From DASQPR01 sp963724705 (GTDB taxonomy: Bacteria > Actinomycetota > Actinomycetes > Mycobacteriales > Micromonosporaceae): a DNA stretch of 64,000 nucleotides. The notes beneath the pieces were generated by a model. That model did not search any database, was not told where the DNA came from, and saw only the letters and a program-made list of their open reading frames with translations. Numbering within the stretch: position 1 is the first letter of the stretch; each line of letters opens with the position of its first letter. The DNA lies in assembly GCA_963724705.1 (NCBI GenBank), contig CAVRVS010000004.1:1612001-1676000 (forward strand), in the 5' to 3' direction. The position numbers and the translations under genes were made by a program. Positions 6,971-16,877 of this stretch are shown piece by piece.

Positions 6971-9796
6971 TTGGCGCACGCGATTGTAGGCAGAATCGAT
7001 GAACGCGGCGCGCTCGATGCCTTCCTGACCGACGACCTTCCCGAGCCGCGTGCCCTGCTGATCGAGGGCGAGCCGGGTATCGGCAAAACGACGCTGCTCC
7101 ACGAACTCCTCGCAGCCGCGCGCGACCGGGACTATCCGATTCTGTCGTGCCGGCCGACGCGGTCCGAAATGGACCTCTCGTACGTCGGATTGATGGAGCT
7201 CATCCAGGGTTTGGACGACGACGTCGTGCAGGCGTTGCCCGCTCCACAGGCCCGGCTGCTGAGGGTGATCCTGCGCAAGGAGGATCCGGAGGGATCGTTC
7301 GACCGCCTCTCCCTCAACGTCGCGATGGTGGCCGCCGTCCGGGCGGTCGCCTCGGCCAAGCCGATGCTGGTCGCCGTCGACGACGCCCAGTGGCTCGACC
7401 ATCCCACGGCCAAGACACTCGCCTTTGTCGTACGCCGCCTGGCCGGCACCTCGGCCCGTATCGCGGTCGCGAGCCGGAGCAACGAAACGGTGGACCTGCT
7501 CGTCGAACTCGCGCGCGCGGTGCCGCAGCGGTTCGACACGATCCGGCTGGGCCCGATCGGTCCCAGCGAGCTGTCCCGCATCCTGCGCCGCGCGATCGGG
7601 TGGGCTCCGGCGTGGCCTCAGGTCGTTCGAATCGCGGAGCTGTCGGACGGCAATCCGCTGTATGCGCTGGAGCTCACGCGGGCTCTCGGTCGGGCCCAAT
7701 CCAGCCAGGATCTCGAACGATCGCTCCCGGAGAGCGTGCTCGAACTTGCCCGCTCACGGATCGCCAACCTGCCGGACCGGGTGCGGGAGGCGCTTGAGCT
7801 CGCGACGGTTCCCCGAGCCCCCACGCTCGACCTCCTTAGGCGCCTCGACCCCCGGGCACTCGATCTCCGCGATGCACTCGCGACCGCCGACCGGAGCGGC
7901 ATCGTGACGCTCGACGGGCAGCGGATTCGGTTTTCGCATCCGATCCTCGCCGCCGCTGTGTACGGCTCGATCCCGACCGCCCGGAGGCGCGGGCTGCACC
8001 GCGCCGTCGCGATGCTCTCCGACGATCTGGAGGAGCGAGCCCGTCATCTGGCGCGAGCGGCCGAGGGACCGGACCCGGACGTTGCGGTCGCATTGGCGGT
8101 CGCCGCCGAGGAGGCATGGCGCCGCGGCGCGCCTGACGCGGCGGCCGACCTCCTTCGCCTGGCCTGCCGGCTCACGCCGCCGGCTGAGACCACCGTGCTT
8201 GCCCTACGGCGCATCGCTTTCGGCCGGCTGCTCCATGGTGCCGGCGACGCCCCCGGCGCCATCGCAGAGCTCGAATCGCTGGTGTCGGAACTCCCGCCCG
8301 GTCTGATCCGAGCACGGGCGCTCTATCACCTCATGTACGTCCGGCGGTTGTCGGGCTCACTCGGACGCGCCATTGACCACGGAATTCAGGCCGCGGCCGA
8401 GGCGGCGACCGATCCGTCGTTCCAGGCCGAGGTGTACGAGATGCTCTCGCGGATTTCGGACAACGACATCGAGCGCAAGCTCGACGCCGCTCGGAAGGGG
8501 CTGGCGGCGATCGATCGCATCTCCGACCCGGATCCGGACGTGGTCTTTCACGTCCGTGCGGCGCTCGTCGAGGCGGAGTTCTACGCGGGCCTCGGCATCC
8601 ATCTCGAGCGTCTTGACGGCTTGGATCCGGGTACGAGGCGGCGGTTCCCGCCCGTGCGTGCAGCCGCGCGCGGGGACGACCTGATCGGTCGCCTGCTCGC
8701 CTACTCGGGGCGCATCGACGAGGGGCTCGAACTTCTCCGCGCGATGTACGAGCGGAGTTCGGTCGAGAGCCGGTCGAGCCTACCGGCCATTCTGGGGTGG
8801 ATGGCCGAGGCGGAGATCATGGCCGGACGATTCGTGGCCGCGGTCGAGCTCACCCGGGAAGCGATCGAGCGCGCCGAAGAGACCGGCGGCGTCGGCGGCA
8901 CACCTTGGGAGGTCGGCTTTCGGGGCGTCGCGCTCGCGATGTTGGGCCGGCTCAGCGAAGCCGAAGCCGCCGCCACATCGGTCCTCGACATGGCCGACGC
9001 CGATCCGGCGGTCGGTCTGGACCAGGCACCGGCCCTGCTCGCTCTCGGCATCGTGGCGATGTCGCGCGGTCGATTCGACGACGCCGCAACGCACCTGCGG
9101 GTCCTCGACGCGGTGAAGCGGGACGCCCGGATCAAGGAGCCGCGAGTGTGTACGCACGCCAGCGACCTGATCGAAGCCCTTCTGGGCGCGGCCGAGGTGA
9201 CGGAGGCAACTGCCGTCCTCACTCGCCTCGAGGCCGAGGCCGCGACCTCCGAGGGGCAATCGTCCCTGGCCGCCGCTGCCCGGTGCCGAGCTCTCGTGCT
9301 CGCCGCGCAGGGTCGGCTGGACGATGCGTTGGAGGCCGCCGAGCGCTCGTTGCTGTTCTTCGAGGGTCTACCGATGCCGTTCGAGCGTGCGAGGACGCTC
9401 TTCGTGGTCGGACAAATCCACCGCCGGCGTCGAGAGAAGCGGCTCGCCCGCCACGCCATGTCTGAGGCGCTCGCAACATTCGAGCGACTGGAGACGCCCG
9501 TCTGGGCCGAGCGTGCCCGAGCCGAGCTAGCTCGGATTCCGCAGCGCCGGGCAGCCACCGGCCTGACCCCGACCGAAGAGACGATCGCGAGACTGGCAAT
9601 CGAGGGCCTGACCAACCGGGAGATCGCCGACCGTGCCTTCCTGAGCCCGAAGACCGTCGAGGTGAACCTCACTCGCATCTATCGCAAGCTCGGGGTGCGA
9701 TCTCGGGCCACGCTCGCGAGCCGCTTCGCCGCCAATCCGGGTGTTGCGCCAAACGCGGCGGCGAGCCCAGATTCCTCCCTCGCCTCCCCCGGCTAG
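6971..9796 (+). CDS. LAL-type (large ATP-binding LuxR) transcriptional regulator
   Basis: 941 residues. The only in-frame start after the stop at 6947 is TTG 6971. An AAA/NACHT-like ATPase occupies the N-terminus: Walker A G-E-P-G-I-G-K-T at 33-40 and Walker B L-V-A-V-D-D-A-Q-W-L-D near 135-145. A long helical, TPR-like region fills the middle. A LuxR helix-turn-helix ends the protein (L-T-P-T-E-E-T-I-A-R-L-A, then G-L-T-N-R-E-I-A, S-P-K-T-V-E-V-N-L). MalT is the model: inducer and ATP drive multimerisation and activation. The target is not evident; neither the convergent membrane gene nor the upstream amidohydrolase is a clear partner. Confidence 0.92.
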   Translation: MAHAIVGRIDERGALDAFLTDDLPEPRALLIEGEPGIGKTTLLHELLAAARDRDYPILSCRPTRSEMDLSYVGLMELIQGLDDDVVQALPAPQARLLRVILRKEDPEGSFDRLSLNVAMVAAVRAVASAKPMLVAVDDAQWLDHPTAKTLAFVVRRLAGTSARIAVASRSNETVDLLVELARAVPQRFDTIRLGPIGPSELSRILRRAIGWAPAWPQVVRIAELSDGNPLYALELTRALGRAQSSQDLERSLPESVLELARSRIANLPDRVREALELATVPRAPTLDLLRRLDPRALDLRDALATADRSGIVTLDGQRIRFSHPILAAAVYGSIPTARRRGLHRAVAMLSDDLEERARHLARAAEGPDPDVAVALAVAAEEAWRRGAPDAAADLLRLACRLTPPAETTVLALRRIAFGRLLHGAGDAPGAIAELESLVSELPPGLIRARALYHLMYVRRLSGSLGRAIDHGIQAAAEAATDPSFQAEVYEMLSRISDNDIERKLDAARKGLAAIDRISDPDPDVVFHVRAALVEAEFYAGLGIHLERLDGLDPGTRRRFPPVRAAARGDDLIGRLLAYSGRIDEGLELLRAMYERSSVESRSSLPAILGWMAEAEIMAGRFVAAVELTREAIERAEETGGVGGTPWEVGFRGVALAMLGRLSEAEAAATSVLDMADADPAVGLDQAPALLALGIVAMSRGRFDDAATHLRVLDAVKRDARIKEPRVCTHASDLIEALLGAAEVTEATAVLTRLEAEAATSEGQSSLAAAARCRALVLAAQGRLDDALEAAERSLLFFEGLPMPFERARTLFVVGQIHRRRREKRLARHAMSEALATFERLETPVWAERARAELARIPQRRAATGLTPTEETIARLAIEGLTNREIADRAFLSPKTVEVNLTRIYRKLGVRSRATLASRFAANPGVAPNAAASPDSSLASPG

Positions 9797-9890
9797 TGCG
9801 TGTCCCATGAGCCGGGAATGCGGATGGGCGCCACATGTCACTTGATCCGACACATCCGGGCGGTCCGGCGCATCACATCGAATCGGGCGC

Positions 9891-10937
9891 TCAGCTCGCA
9901 GACTCGGTGGGCGTCGTGGTGGGTAGACGGCGGCTGACGATGGGCTTCGCGTAGATATCGGCGGGACTGTGCACCGCCCGGCGTCGCTGCCGAAGGTGGA
10001 GCCAATCGGCCACGCCGATGACGAGGAATCCTCCGACGATCCACGCTGACAAGATCAAAAGCGCCTTGGGTGAATGCTGACCGCCAAAGTAAATCTGATC
10101 CTTGATGGCTCGCACCGCGGCGTTGTTCGGGAATGCGGGCGCGATCTCGCGGTAGCCGTCGGGGAGAAGTGGGACCGCCACCGTGACGCCATTGAGCGGA
10201 TTGCCGATGATCAGAAGCACGGCCGCGGCCACCGCGGTCCCGAGGAGCCCGAAGGCCGCTTGCAACGCGGCGACAGTCACGACGAAAGCCATGGCGACCA
10301 GCACGGAGATCCCGAACAGAGCCGCCGGCGCGCCAGTCAGGGCGCCGAAGCCGGCGTCCATCACCAGGACCCCCAGCGCGGCCGCGACGACCGCGTAGAC
10401 CACCGCACCGCCGAATCGCGCCCACACTCGCGATCTCCGCCCGATCAGGTAAAGGAGAACCGACACCAGTAATCCGGGAATCAGCAAGCCGAGTTGGAGG
10501 AAGAAGGCGGACACGCCAGCGGCATCGGATGGCGGCAGCGGCACGACGTCTTGCTGGACAAGACCGCGTCCGACTACGAGGGCGTATACCGTCGCCCCGC
10601 GGATCACGATCTGCTGCACCGCGAGACCACCGGCACTGGCCGTGAGCAGCCCCACCGGACCGACCGGAGGGTCAATGATCGCGCCGTACGCCTTACCGGT
10701 CGTTACGTCGTCGCGTGCGGCAGCCTCATTCGCCGCTGGCTCCACGTCGAACCCGCCGGGGACGGCGCGGTCAAGCACCGCGTTCACGCGCGCCGACGCT
10801 CCGTTCGCTCCCACCACGTCGATGCGAACGTCGTGCGGTCGTGGCGCGTGCGTGGCGTAGCCGTACGAGAGGAAGAAAAGGCAACTCACGACGGCGGCAA
10901 GCAACGCAATCGCCAGAATGCGTCGCAACACGCTCAT
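9891..10937 (-). CDS. Multi-pass membrane protein resembling ABC-2/YhgE-type permeases
   Basis: 348 residues from the ATG at 10937, preceded by GGAAGGATGG; an upstream in-frame start at 11036 would add 33 Arg/Pro-rich residues. One N-terminal helix is followed by about 120 extracytoplasmic residues, then five to six helices in the C-terminal half. This is the layout of DUF3533/YhgE/Pip and ABC-2 export permeases. No ATPase gene lies beside it. It may be an orphan export component; the substrate is unknown. Confidence 0.65.
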   Translation of the reverse strand: MSVLRRILAIALLAAVVSCLFFLSYGYATHAPRPHDVRIDVVGANGASARVNAVLDRAVPGGFDVEPAANEAAARDDVTTGKAYGAIIDPPVGPVGLLTASAGGLAVQQIVIRGATVYALVVGRGLVQQDVVPLPPSDAAGVSAFFLQLGLLIPGLLVSVLLYLIGRRSRVWARFGGAVVYAVVAAALGVLVMDAGFGALTGAPAALFGISVLVAMAFVVTVAALQAAFGLLGTAVAAAVLLIIGNPLNGVTVAVPLLPDGYREIAPAFPNNAAVRAIKDQIYFGGQHSPKALLILSAWIVGGFLVIGVADWLHLRQRRRAVHSPADIYAKPIVSRRLPTTTPTESAS

Positions 10938-11267
10938 CGAGGCGCCACCATCCTTCCGCCACAGCACGCGAGCACCGGCCGGCGGCCGCAGTGCTAGGCG
11001 TGCAAGCGGGTCCGGTGACCGGGTGTGGGTTCGCATTCGCCGAGTCCGGCCCGGCCGATGTCACGCGTCGGCTCCGTCTTGTCGCGGGCTTGCCTCGGTC
11101 CTGCCTCGGTCTGGCGGCGAGCCCTCTGTGCCTGTCTAGCACGCTCGATCGACCTGGATGGCGGGTTTGACCACAGAGGAGATGTACAAAGGGCTCGCGC
11201 CTTGGCGAGATCGCGGTGACCGCATCCGGGCGGAGGTAGCGGGCACCACGATCCTGCAGTTGTACGG
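10938..11267. other. Intergenic gap with no recognised feature
   Basis: 330 bp between the permease-like gene and the lipoprotein gene, both on the minus strand. I find no open frame with a ribosome binding site, no strong hairpin and no clear promoter hexamers. Confidence 0.5.
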
Positions 11268-11957
11268 TCAGCTCACCGCCGAGGACAGCGCCCCAAAGAT
11301 CGTGAGTGCGATCGTCTTCGCGTTGCCCACACTCTCCGTGCTGGCGCCGAGCGCGGCGACCAGGTACGGCCCGACGTTGGTGCCGACGACGGCGATGGTG
11401 ACGGTGATCCCGTCCTCGGTCTTGGTGCCGTAGCCACCGAGTACCGGTCCGGCACCCGGCGCCGGTGTCGTCAGCGACTGGACCGCCCACTTGTGGTCGG
11501 CTGCGCTGCCGAGCATCGTCACCTGGACCTTTTTCGCCTCGGTGAAGGCCGTTGCGGCGCTGTCGTAGCGGACCACCGCATAGCTCACACCTTGCAGATC
11601 GCTCAGACCCTTGAGATTGATATACGAACATAGATCGATCTTCGTTCCGCCGTCGGTCCCGATGTCGAGGGCCTTGTTGTTCATATTGACCCCACCGAGC
11701 AGCTTCACGGCGTCGGCCTTCGGGTAGATCGTGCAGTTTCCTGCGGTGAGGTTGTTGACTGCCGGAGTCGGTGACGCCGACACGACCGGCGCCGGCGCGG
11801 ACACGCCTGGCGCGGACGAGCCCGGCGCTGCGGCCAGCGGGACGGCGGTCGTTGGCCGTCCCCGCGCGGGTGCGGCTTTCGGGCCGCACCCGACCAGGGA
11901 CGCGGACGCCGCGACAACACATGCGGCCGCGACAATGCGCATCGGTCTCATTCTCAT
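11268..11957 (-). CDS. Secreted lipoprotein of unknown function
   Basis: 229 residues. The ATG at 11957 is preceded by a strong GAGGAGG site, which decides it over an ATG at 11996. The N-terminus M-R-M-R-P-M-R-I is followed by an Ala/Val core and the lipobox L-V-G-C, so Cys is lipidated after signal peptidase II cleavage. A Pro/Ala/Ser/Val linker precedes a domain of about 150 residues with two Cys (N-C-T-I-Y and L-C-S-Y), which could form a disulfide. This resembles DUF3558-like actinobacterial lipoproteins, but I cannot assign it firmly. Its start overlaps the stop of the upstream gene. Confidence 0.85.
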   Translation of the reverse strand: MRMRPMRIVAAACVVAASASLVGCGPKAAPARGRPTTAVPLAAAPGSSAPGVSAPAPVVSASPTPAVNNLTAGNCTIYPKADAVKLLGGVNMNNKALDIGTDGGTKIDLCSYINLKGLSDLQGVSYAVVRYDSAATAFTEAKKVQVTMLGSAADHKWAVQSLTTPAPGAGPVLGGYGTKTEDGITVTIAVVGTNVGPYLVAALGASTESVGNAKTIALTIFGALSSAVS

Positions 11958-12265
11958 TGCGGTACCTCCTCGTCGGTTCGGGGGTTGGGCGGCCATGGCC
12001 CGTGTGCGACCCGGAGAATCCGGCTGACGGGGATCTCGGCGTGATCCACCACGCGTCGGACTCTCCCTATCGGTCCTTCGAACAGCACCAGGACGACCTC
12101 GTCGTCAATGACGAGTAACCAGCCCAGATAGCGGACCGGCTCGCCGTCACCGGCAAACGCCATTGCCGAGGCTTCGATCCGGCGATCGAGCTCGTGCAGG
12201 TCCGCCTCTTGTACGCCGGTCCAGAAGCACTCGGCGACGTAGCTGGTCCGCGCCGCGATGGCCAT
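11954..12265 (-). CDS. Small conserved-looking protein of unknown function
   Basis: 103 residues with balanced composition: an E-A-D-L-H-E-L-D-R-R-I helix, a strand-rich middle (Y-L-G-W-L-L-V-I-D-D-E-V-V-L-V-L-F-E-G) and a basic, Pro-rich end. No signal peptide or membrane helix. The stop codon overlaps the start of the lipoprotein gene (ATGA), so they form a coupled pair. The strand pattern resembles a small ferredoxin-fold sensor or nickel-responsive-like DUF, but this is only an impression. Confidence 0.7.
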   Translation of the reverse strand: MAIAARTSYVAECFWTGVQEADLHELDRRIEASAMAFAGDGEPVRYLGWLLVIDDEVVLVLFEGPIGRVRRVVDHAEIPVSRILRVAHGPWPPNPRTDEEVPQ

Positions 12266-12402
12266 GATCGAACGCTAGGTACGGCGCGCGACGGACGAAT
12301 CAGGGATTCCCCTACGTTTCAGGCATCGGTGCCCGCTAGCCGCGTGCTAGCCGAACCCGCTCCGCATGACCGCCGAACTTCCGCCGGAATACGATCTTTC
12401 GT

Positions 12403-12966
12403 ATGCCGTCTCCCGGAAGTGCTTACAGCTCTGGCAATTTCGTGCACCCATGGCAGGTCACTTCGCTGATCCAGTACGGGCACTGCTCCTACTGCGGAGC
12501 CGCCTATGCGCCGGACCAGCCGTGGCCGCGGATCTGCCCGAACTGCGGCGAGACGACCTGGCGCAACCCGCTCCCGGTGTCGGTGCCGCTGCTGCCGGTG
12601 CACTTCGATGACGGCGGCCCGGATGGTGTCGTCGTCGTCCGGCGCGACATCGAACCGGCCCGGGGCGAGCTGTGCTTTCCGGGTGGCTTCCTCGAATTCG
12701 GCGAGCTGTGGACCGAGGGCGCGATTCGGGAACTGCGCGAAGAAACCGGCCTGACCGCCGAGCCGGACGACGTGACGCTATTCGACGTACAGAGCACCGG
12801 CCGCCACGTGCTCGTCTTCGGTATTTTGCCGGCCCGGCCGGCGGCCGCCATGCCGCTGTCGGCTCCGACTCACGAAGCGACCGAATGGATCGTCACCCGG
12901 GAACCGTTGGTGCTCGCATTCCCGACACACACCGCGGTCCTCGACAAGTTCTTCGCCGGTCGGTAA
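12403..12966 (+). CDS. NUDIX hydrolase with N-terminal zinc ribbon
   Basis: 187 residues. Four Cys in C-S-Y-C and C-P-N-C (about residues 28-50) form a rubredoxin-like Zn ribbon as in NADH pyrophosphatase-type NUDIX proteins. The NUDIX box follows from about residue 94, running from G-G-F-L-E-F-G to R-E-L-R-E-E-T-G-L with all acidic metal ligands present. It should hydrolyse a nucleoside diphosphate linked to another moiety, such as NADH, ADP-ribose or an oxidised nucleotide. It converges on the polymerase gene with only seven bases between stops. Confidence 0.88.
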   Translation: MPSPGSAYSSGNFVHPWQVTSLIQYGHCSYCGAAYAPDQPWPRICPNCGETTWRNPLPVSVPLLPVHFDDGGPDGVVVVRRDIEPARGELCFPGGFLEFGELWTEGAIRELREETGLTAEPDDVTLFDVQSTGRHVLVFGILPARPAAAMPLSAPTHEATEWIVTREPLVLAFPTHTAVLDKFFAGR

Positions 12967-12973
12967 CCGTGGC

Positions 12974-14728
12974 TCACTTCGCGTCGGCGTAGCTCTCGAC
13001 GACGGCCACGCCCAGCGGAAACCGCACCGGAGTGTCGCCGAAGAGCAGACGGCTCGCCGTCGCGGCGGCCGACCGTACGGCGTCGGCGACTTCGTCGGCG
13101 ATCTCGACCGGCGCGTGCACGATCACCTCGTCGTGCTGGAAGAACACGATCCGGGCCGGGCTGCCGGCCAGTGCCGTGCGGAGCGTCGCCAGCAGCGCGA
13201 GGGCCCACTCGGCCGCGGTCGCCTGGATCACGAAGTTGCGCGTAAACCGGCCGCGAGCACGTGCCCGAGCGGCACCGGACCGGGCCGACGTCTCGGTGTC
13301 GTCCAGCCCGCCGGTGAGATCGCGGTCGCCGGCCCACGTGGCATCGGTCCAACTCGAGCTGGGCGGCGGGCAGGTGCGGCCGAGCCACGAACGCACGAGA
13401 CCGCCGGCCTCACCGACGCGCGCGGCGTCCTCGACGTACGCGAACGCCTTGGGATAGAAGCGGCGCAGCGTCGCTAGGGCGGGCGCGGCCTGACCGCCCG
13501 TCTGGCCGTACATCGCGCCGAGCAGCGCGACCTTCGCCACCGCACGGTCGCCGCCGAACGACTCCGCGGCGAGTGCCGCGTACATGTCGCCGGTGCCTGC
13601 CGCCCGCATCATGCCCGGATCCTCGGCCACGGCGGCCAGGATGCGAGGCTCGAGCTGACCGGCGTCGCCGACGACCAGACGCCAGCCCGGATCGGCTCGC
13701 ACCGCCGCACGGATCACCTTCGGGATCTGCAGCGCGCCGCCGCCGCGGGTCGCCCATCGACCTGACACGACACCGGCCGGTACGTACTCCGGATGGAACC
13801 GGCCGTCGCGGACCCACATCTGCCGCCAGGCCCAGCCATGTGCCGTCCAGATCCGGTACAGCTCCTTGTAGCGCCGTAACAGTGGCACGGCCGGGTGGTC
13901 GATGCCACGCAGCTCCCAGGCCCGGGTCGACGTGACGGAGAAGCCGGCCCGCTGGAACGCCCGCAGTACCTCCGCCGGCGAGTCGGGCCGCAGTCGCGCA
14001 CCGCCGAACGCCCGCGATATGTCGTCGGTCAGCGCAGCCAACTGTCGCGGCGGCCCGCCGCTCGGCGACGGCTCCCCGAGCAGCTCCCGCAGCACGGCGT
14101 CGTGGACTGTCGCGTCCCACGGCAGACCAACGTGCGCCATCTCGACGGCCAGTAGCGCGCCGGCCGACTCGGCCGCGACCAGCAGGCGGAAGCGGCCGGG
14201 GTGTGGCGTCGTCGCGATCCGGGACGTCTGGTCGGCGTACACCCGGATCGTGGCCGTGAGCGGGTCGACGCCGGGCGTGGCCGGCGCATGAGTGAGCGCT
14301 TCGAAGAGCGCGTCCTGGGTCTCGCCCGGCGCGGCCGACGGACGCGGCGGCGGATCGGTCGGTACCGGCGCGCCGATCAGTCTGGCCCAGGCCGCGCCGA
14401 GCGAACGCGGCGCGCCGTATCGGCCAGCCGAGCCGAGCAGCAGGCCCTCGGTCAGTTCGAGGTCGTGGACTCGGGCGACCGAGGCACCCGTGCGCACCAG
14501 CGCCGGGTAGACGTCGGCGGTCGACGGCCAGAGCCAGCGCGGGGTGTCGGACACACGGAATCCGGTGGCCTCGACACTGAGATCGTCGACGCACCTGGGT
14601 GCGCCGGTCGGTGTCCCGTCCTCCTCGACCATCTGGACCAGCCCAGCACCGGCGCCGGCATCGCGCGGCCGATCGCCGGCGCGGCACATGTCCGCCGCAC
14701 GATCCGCCGGACCGACCGCGATCAACAC
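12974..14728 (-). CDS. Short family-A DNA polymerase (PolA-like, bifunctional 3'-5' exonuclease/polymerase group)
   Basis: 584 residues from a GTG at 14728. The polymerase core is recognisable: motif A G-D-A-G-Q-L-E-P-R-I-L with the catalytic Asp, motif B A-V-A-K-V-A-L-L-G-A-M-Y-G-Q with the dNTP-binding Lys and Tyr, and motif C F-Q-H-D-E-V. There is no 5' nuclease domain, and I do not see the D-x-E of the proofreading exonuclease in the divergent N-terminal 230 residues. Actinobacteria carry such a second, shorter PolA beside the full-length enzyme; repair synthesis is the likely role. Motif A departs from the usual S-Q-I-E-L-R. Confidence 0.88.
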   Translation of the reverse strand: MLIAVGPADRAADMCRAGDRPRDAGAGAGLVQMVEEDGTPTGAPRCVDDLSVEATGFRVSDTPRWLWPSTADVYPALVRTGASVARVHDLELTEGLLLGSAGRYGAPRSLGAAWARLIGAPVPTDPPPRPSAAPGETQDALFEALTHAPATPGVDPLTATIRVYADQTSRIATTPHPGRFRLLVAAESAGALLAVEMAHVGLPWDATVHDAVLRELLGEPSPSGGPPRQLAALTDDISRAFGGARLRPDSPAEVLRAFQRAGFSVTSTRAWELRGIDHPAVPLLRRYKELYRIWTAHGWAWRQMWVRDGRFHPEYVPAGVVSGRWATRGGGALQIPKVIRAAVRADPGWRLVVGDAGQLEPRILAAVAEDPGMMRAAGTGDMYAALAAESFGGDRAVAKVALLGAMYGQTGGQAAPALATLRRFYPKAFAYVEDAARVGEAGGLVRSWLGRTCPPPSSSWTDATWAGDRDLTGGLDDTETSARSGAARARARGRFTRNFVIQATAAEWALALLATLRTALAGSPARIVFFQHDEVIVHAPVEIADEVADAVRSAAATASRLLFGDTPVRFPLGVAVVESYADAK

Positions 14729-14801
14729 CCGTTCATTGTGCCGCCGACCTCCGACACCGCGGGACGACCTGTCGACTCGTCGGTCCGCGGTCGGCGCCAG
14801 C

Positions 14802-15704
14802 TCAGCCCTTGACGGCCCCGGCGGTCAGGCCCATCGTCACGTTCTTCTGAATGATCAGGAAGAAGATCACGACCGGGATCGAGGACAGCGTCGCGCCGGC
14901 CATCAGCGCACCCCAGTGCGTGCCGTGCGCGGTCTGGTTCGATACCAGCCACACCATCAGGTTCTGCTTGTCCGGCGAACTGTTCAAGACATTGATCATG
15001 AAGAATTCGTTCCAGCACTGGATAAAGCCGTAGATGGCGGCCGCGACCAAGCCAGGCAGCGTCAGAGGCAGCAGGATCTTCGTGAACGTCTGCCACCGCG
15101 TGCACCCGTCGACCAGCGCCGCCTCGTCCAGCTCGCGCGGGACGTTGGCGATGAACCCGCGCAGCATCCAGATCGTGAACGGCAGGAGCACGACGATGTA
15201 GGACAGGATCACGCCGGACAGCTGGTTCGTCTGGTGCCACTTCTGCAGTTGCAGGTAGATCGGAATGATGATCGCGATGGCCGGCACCATCTGCACGCCG
15301 AGCAGGACGAGGATCACCGCACGGCGGCCGGCGAAGATGAACCGAGCCAGCGCAAGCGCGCCGAGGAATCCGACGATGAGCCCGAGCACGACCGACACTA
15401 CGGTGATGATGACGCTGTTGCGCATGTCGGTCAGGAAGTCCGGCGCGTTGATCGCGGAGGTGAAGTTGTCGAGCGTCGCGTGCAGCGGCAGCAGGTTCGG
15501 ATGGAACGTGAGCACCTCGTTCGACGGCTTGAACGCTGTGACGACCATCCAGTAGACCGGGAAGAACATGATCACCGCGAAGACGACGGCCACGGCGTTC
15601 CAAATCCACGTCCGGCGGCGACGTCCGGCGAAGCGCGGGCGGCGCGCCGGCTTAGCGGGCGGCGGCGCAGCGACAGTACGGGTCGTTATTGAGTCGACAG
15701 CCAT
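14802..15704 (-). CDS. Sugar ABC transporter permease (MalG/DasC type)
   Basis: 300 residues, six membrane helices after a basic cytoplasmic start. The EAA loop that docks the ATPase is present (L-D-E-A-A-L-V-D-G-C, then ending I-L-L-P-L-T-L-P-G). The C-terminus G-L-T-A-G-A-V-K-G is typical of carbohydrate uptake permeases. It starts one base inside the upstream permease stop codon. No ATPase gene is nearby, as expected for actinobacterial importers powered by a shared MsiK-type ATPase. Confidence 0.93.
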   Translation of the reverse strand: MAVDSITTRTVAAPPPAKPARRPRFAGRRRRTWIWNAVAVVFAVIMFFPVYWMVVTAFKPSNEVLTFHPNLLPLHATLDNFTSAINAPDFLTDMRNSVIITVVSVVLGLIVGFLGALALARFIFAGRRAVILVLLGVQMVPAIAIIIPIYLQLQKWHQTNQLSGVILSYIVVLLPFTIWMLRGFIANVPRELDEAALVDGCTRWQTFTKILLPLTLPGLVAAAIYGFIQCWNEFFMINVLNSSPDKQNLMVWLVSNQTAHGTHWGALMAGATLSSIPVVIFFLIIQKNVTMGLTAGAVKG

Positions 15705-16708
15705 CAGTCAACCTCTCCGATCCTGATCATCTGCCGGACGTAGAACACCATGACGAACAGCAGCAGAACCATGGTGAGCAGCGAGATCGTGGCGCCGGTG
15801 TTGTAATCGGACTCGCCGAACGCCTTCTCGTAGGCGTAGATGCCGATCGTCCAGTAGGACTGCTCAGGCTGGGCATTACGCACCGCGTAGATCTGGTTGA
15901 AGACATTGAAGTCCCAGATCGCCGACAGCGTGGTCGCAATGATCAGTACCGGCTTGAGGACCGGGACCAGTACGTTGCGCAGCACCTGAAGTCCGTTCGC
16001 CCCATCGATCGTCGCAGCCTCGACGAGTTCCACCGGCACCTGCGTGAGACCGGCGTAAATGGTCAGCGCCAGGAACGGAATGGCGCCCCACAGCACCAGC
16101 GAACCGATCACGAACCAGCCCTGCTCGGGCGTCGAGAACCAGCTGTGGTTCTCGAAGTTCACGCCGGGCAACTTGTCGATGCCGAAGTTGACGATGCCGA
16201 AGTCGGAGTCGAACAGCCACGCGAACACCTGCGTGGCGACGATGGTCGGCACCGCCCATACGAAAACGAGCGAGATCGTGACGACGATGCGGGCCCAGCC
16301 GCTGACCCGGCGCATGAGCAGAGCGACCGCGAGGCCGATCACCATCGACACGCCGACCGCGGCCACGGTGAACACGACCGTGTTGATCACGACGTGCCAG
16401 AAAACACTGTCGGTCAGCACTGCCTTGAAGTTCGCCCAACCGACGAATTTCGGCGGCGGCGGCGTCGGCGCGAACCGACCGGCCAGCTGCGTCTGGTGCG
16501 TCGTGAGGACGACCATCCGGTAGAGCGGGTAGGCCATGTACGCGAAGATCGCCAGGATCGCCGGCAACACCAGCAGATACGGCAGCACCGGCCGGCGACG
16601 CCGTCGAGGTCGACCGGCGGCCGCGAGCCGCACGCGCTCGTCGGGCCACCGGGGCGATGGCGGGGTGGCCGTCACGACGACGACCGGCGGTTCCACCTCG
16701 GATTGCAT
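15704..16708 (-). CDS. Sugar ABC transporter permease (MalF/DasB type)
   Basis: 334 residues from the ATG at 16708, preceded by AGGAGGACGCCG; the longer frame to 16804 has no site. A Pro/Arg-rich cytoplasmic start is followed by six helices and a large periplasmic-side loop. The EAA loop reads L-V-E-A-A-T-I-D-G-A. Forms the importer with the second permease (overlapping stop/start) and the binding protein encoded upstream. Confidence 0.93.
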   Translation of the reverse strand: MQSEVEPPVVVVTATPPSPRWPDERVRLAAAGRPRRRRRPVLPYLLVLPAILAIFAYMAYPLYRMVVLTTHQTQLAGRFAPTPPPPKFVGWANFKAVLTDSVFWHVVINTVVFTVAAVGVSMVIGLAVALLMRRVSGWARIVVTISLVFVWAVPTIVATQVFAWLFDSDFGIVNFGIDKLPGVNFENHSWFSTPEQGWFVIGSLVLWGAIPFLALTIYAGLTQVPVELVEAATIDGANGLQVLRNVLVPVLKPVLIIATTLSAIWDFNVFNQIYAVRNAQPEQSYWTIGIYAYEKAFGESDYNTGATISLLTMVLLLFVMVFYVRQMIRIGEVD

Positions 16709-16877
16709 CGGCGTCCTCCTGAGTCTTGGCGCTGACGTCGGATGGTGGTGTCCATGATGGCCGCTCAGTGACACGCCGCGCGCCCGTCTATGTGGCGGCC
16801 GCACGGCGCATCATCCTGCTGGGTCGACGGCCGGCCCGTCGCCGGCCGGATCGCGGCACGGTGGCGGGCCGACCAAA

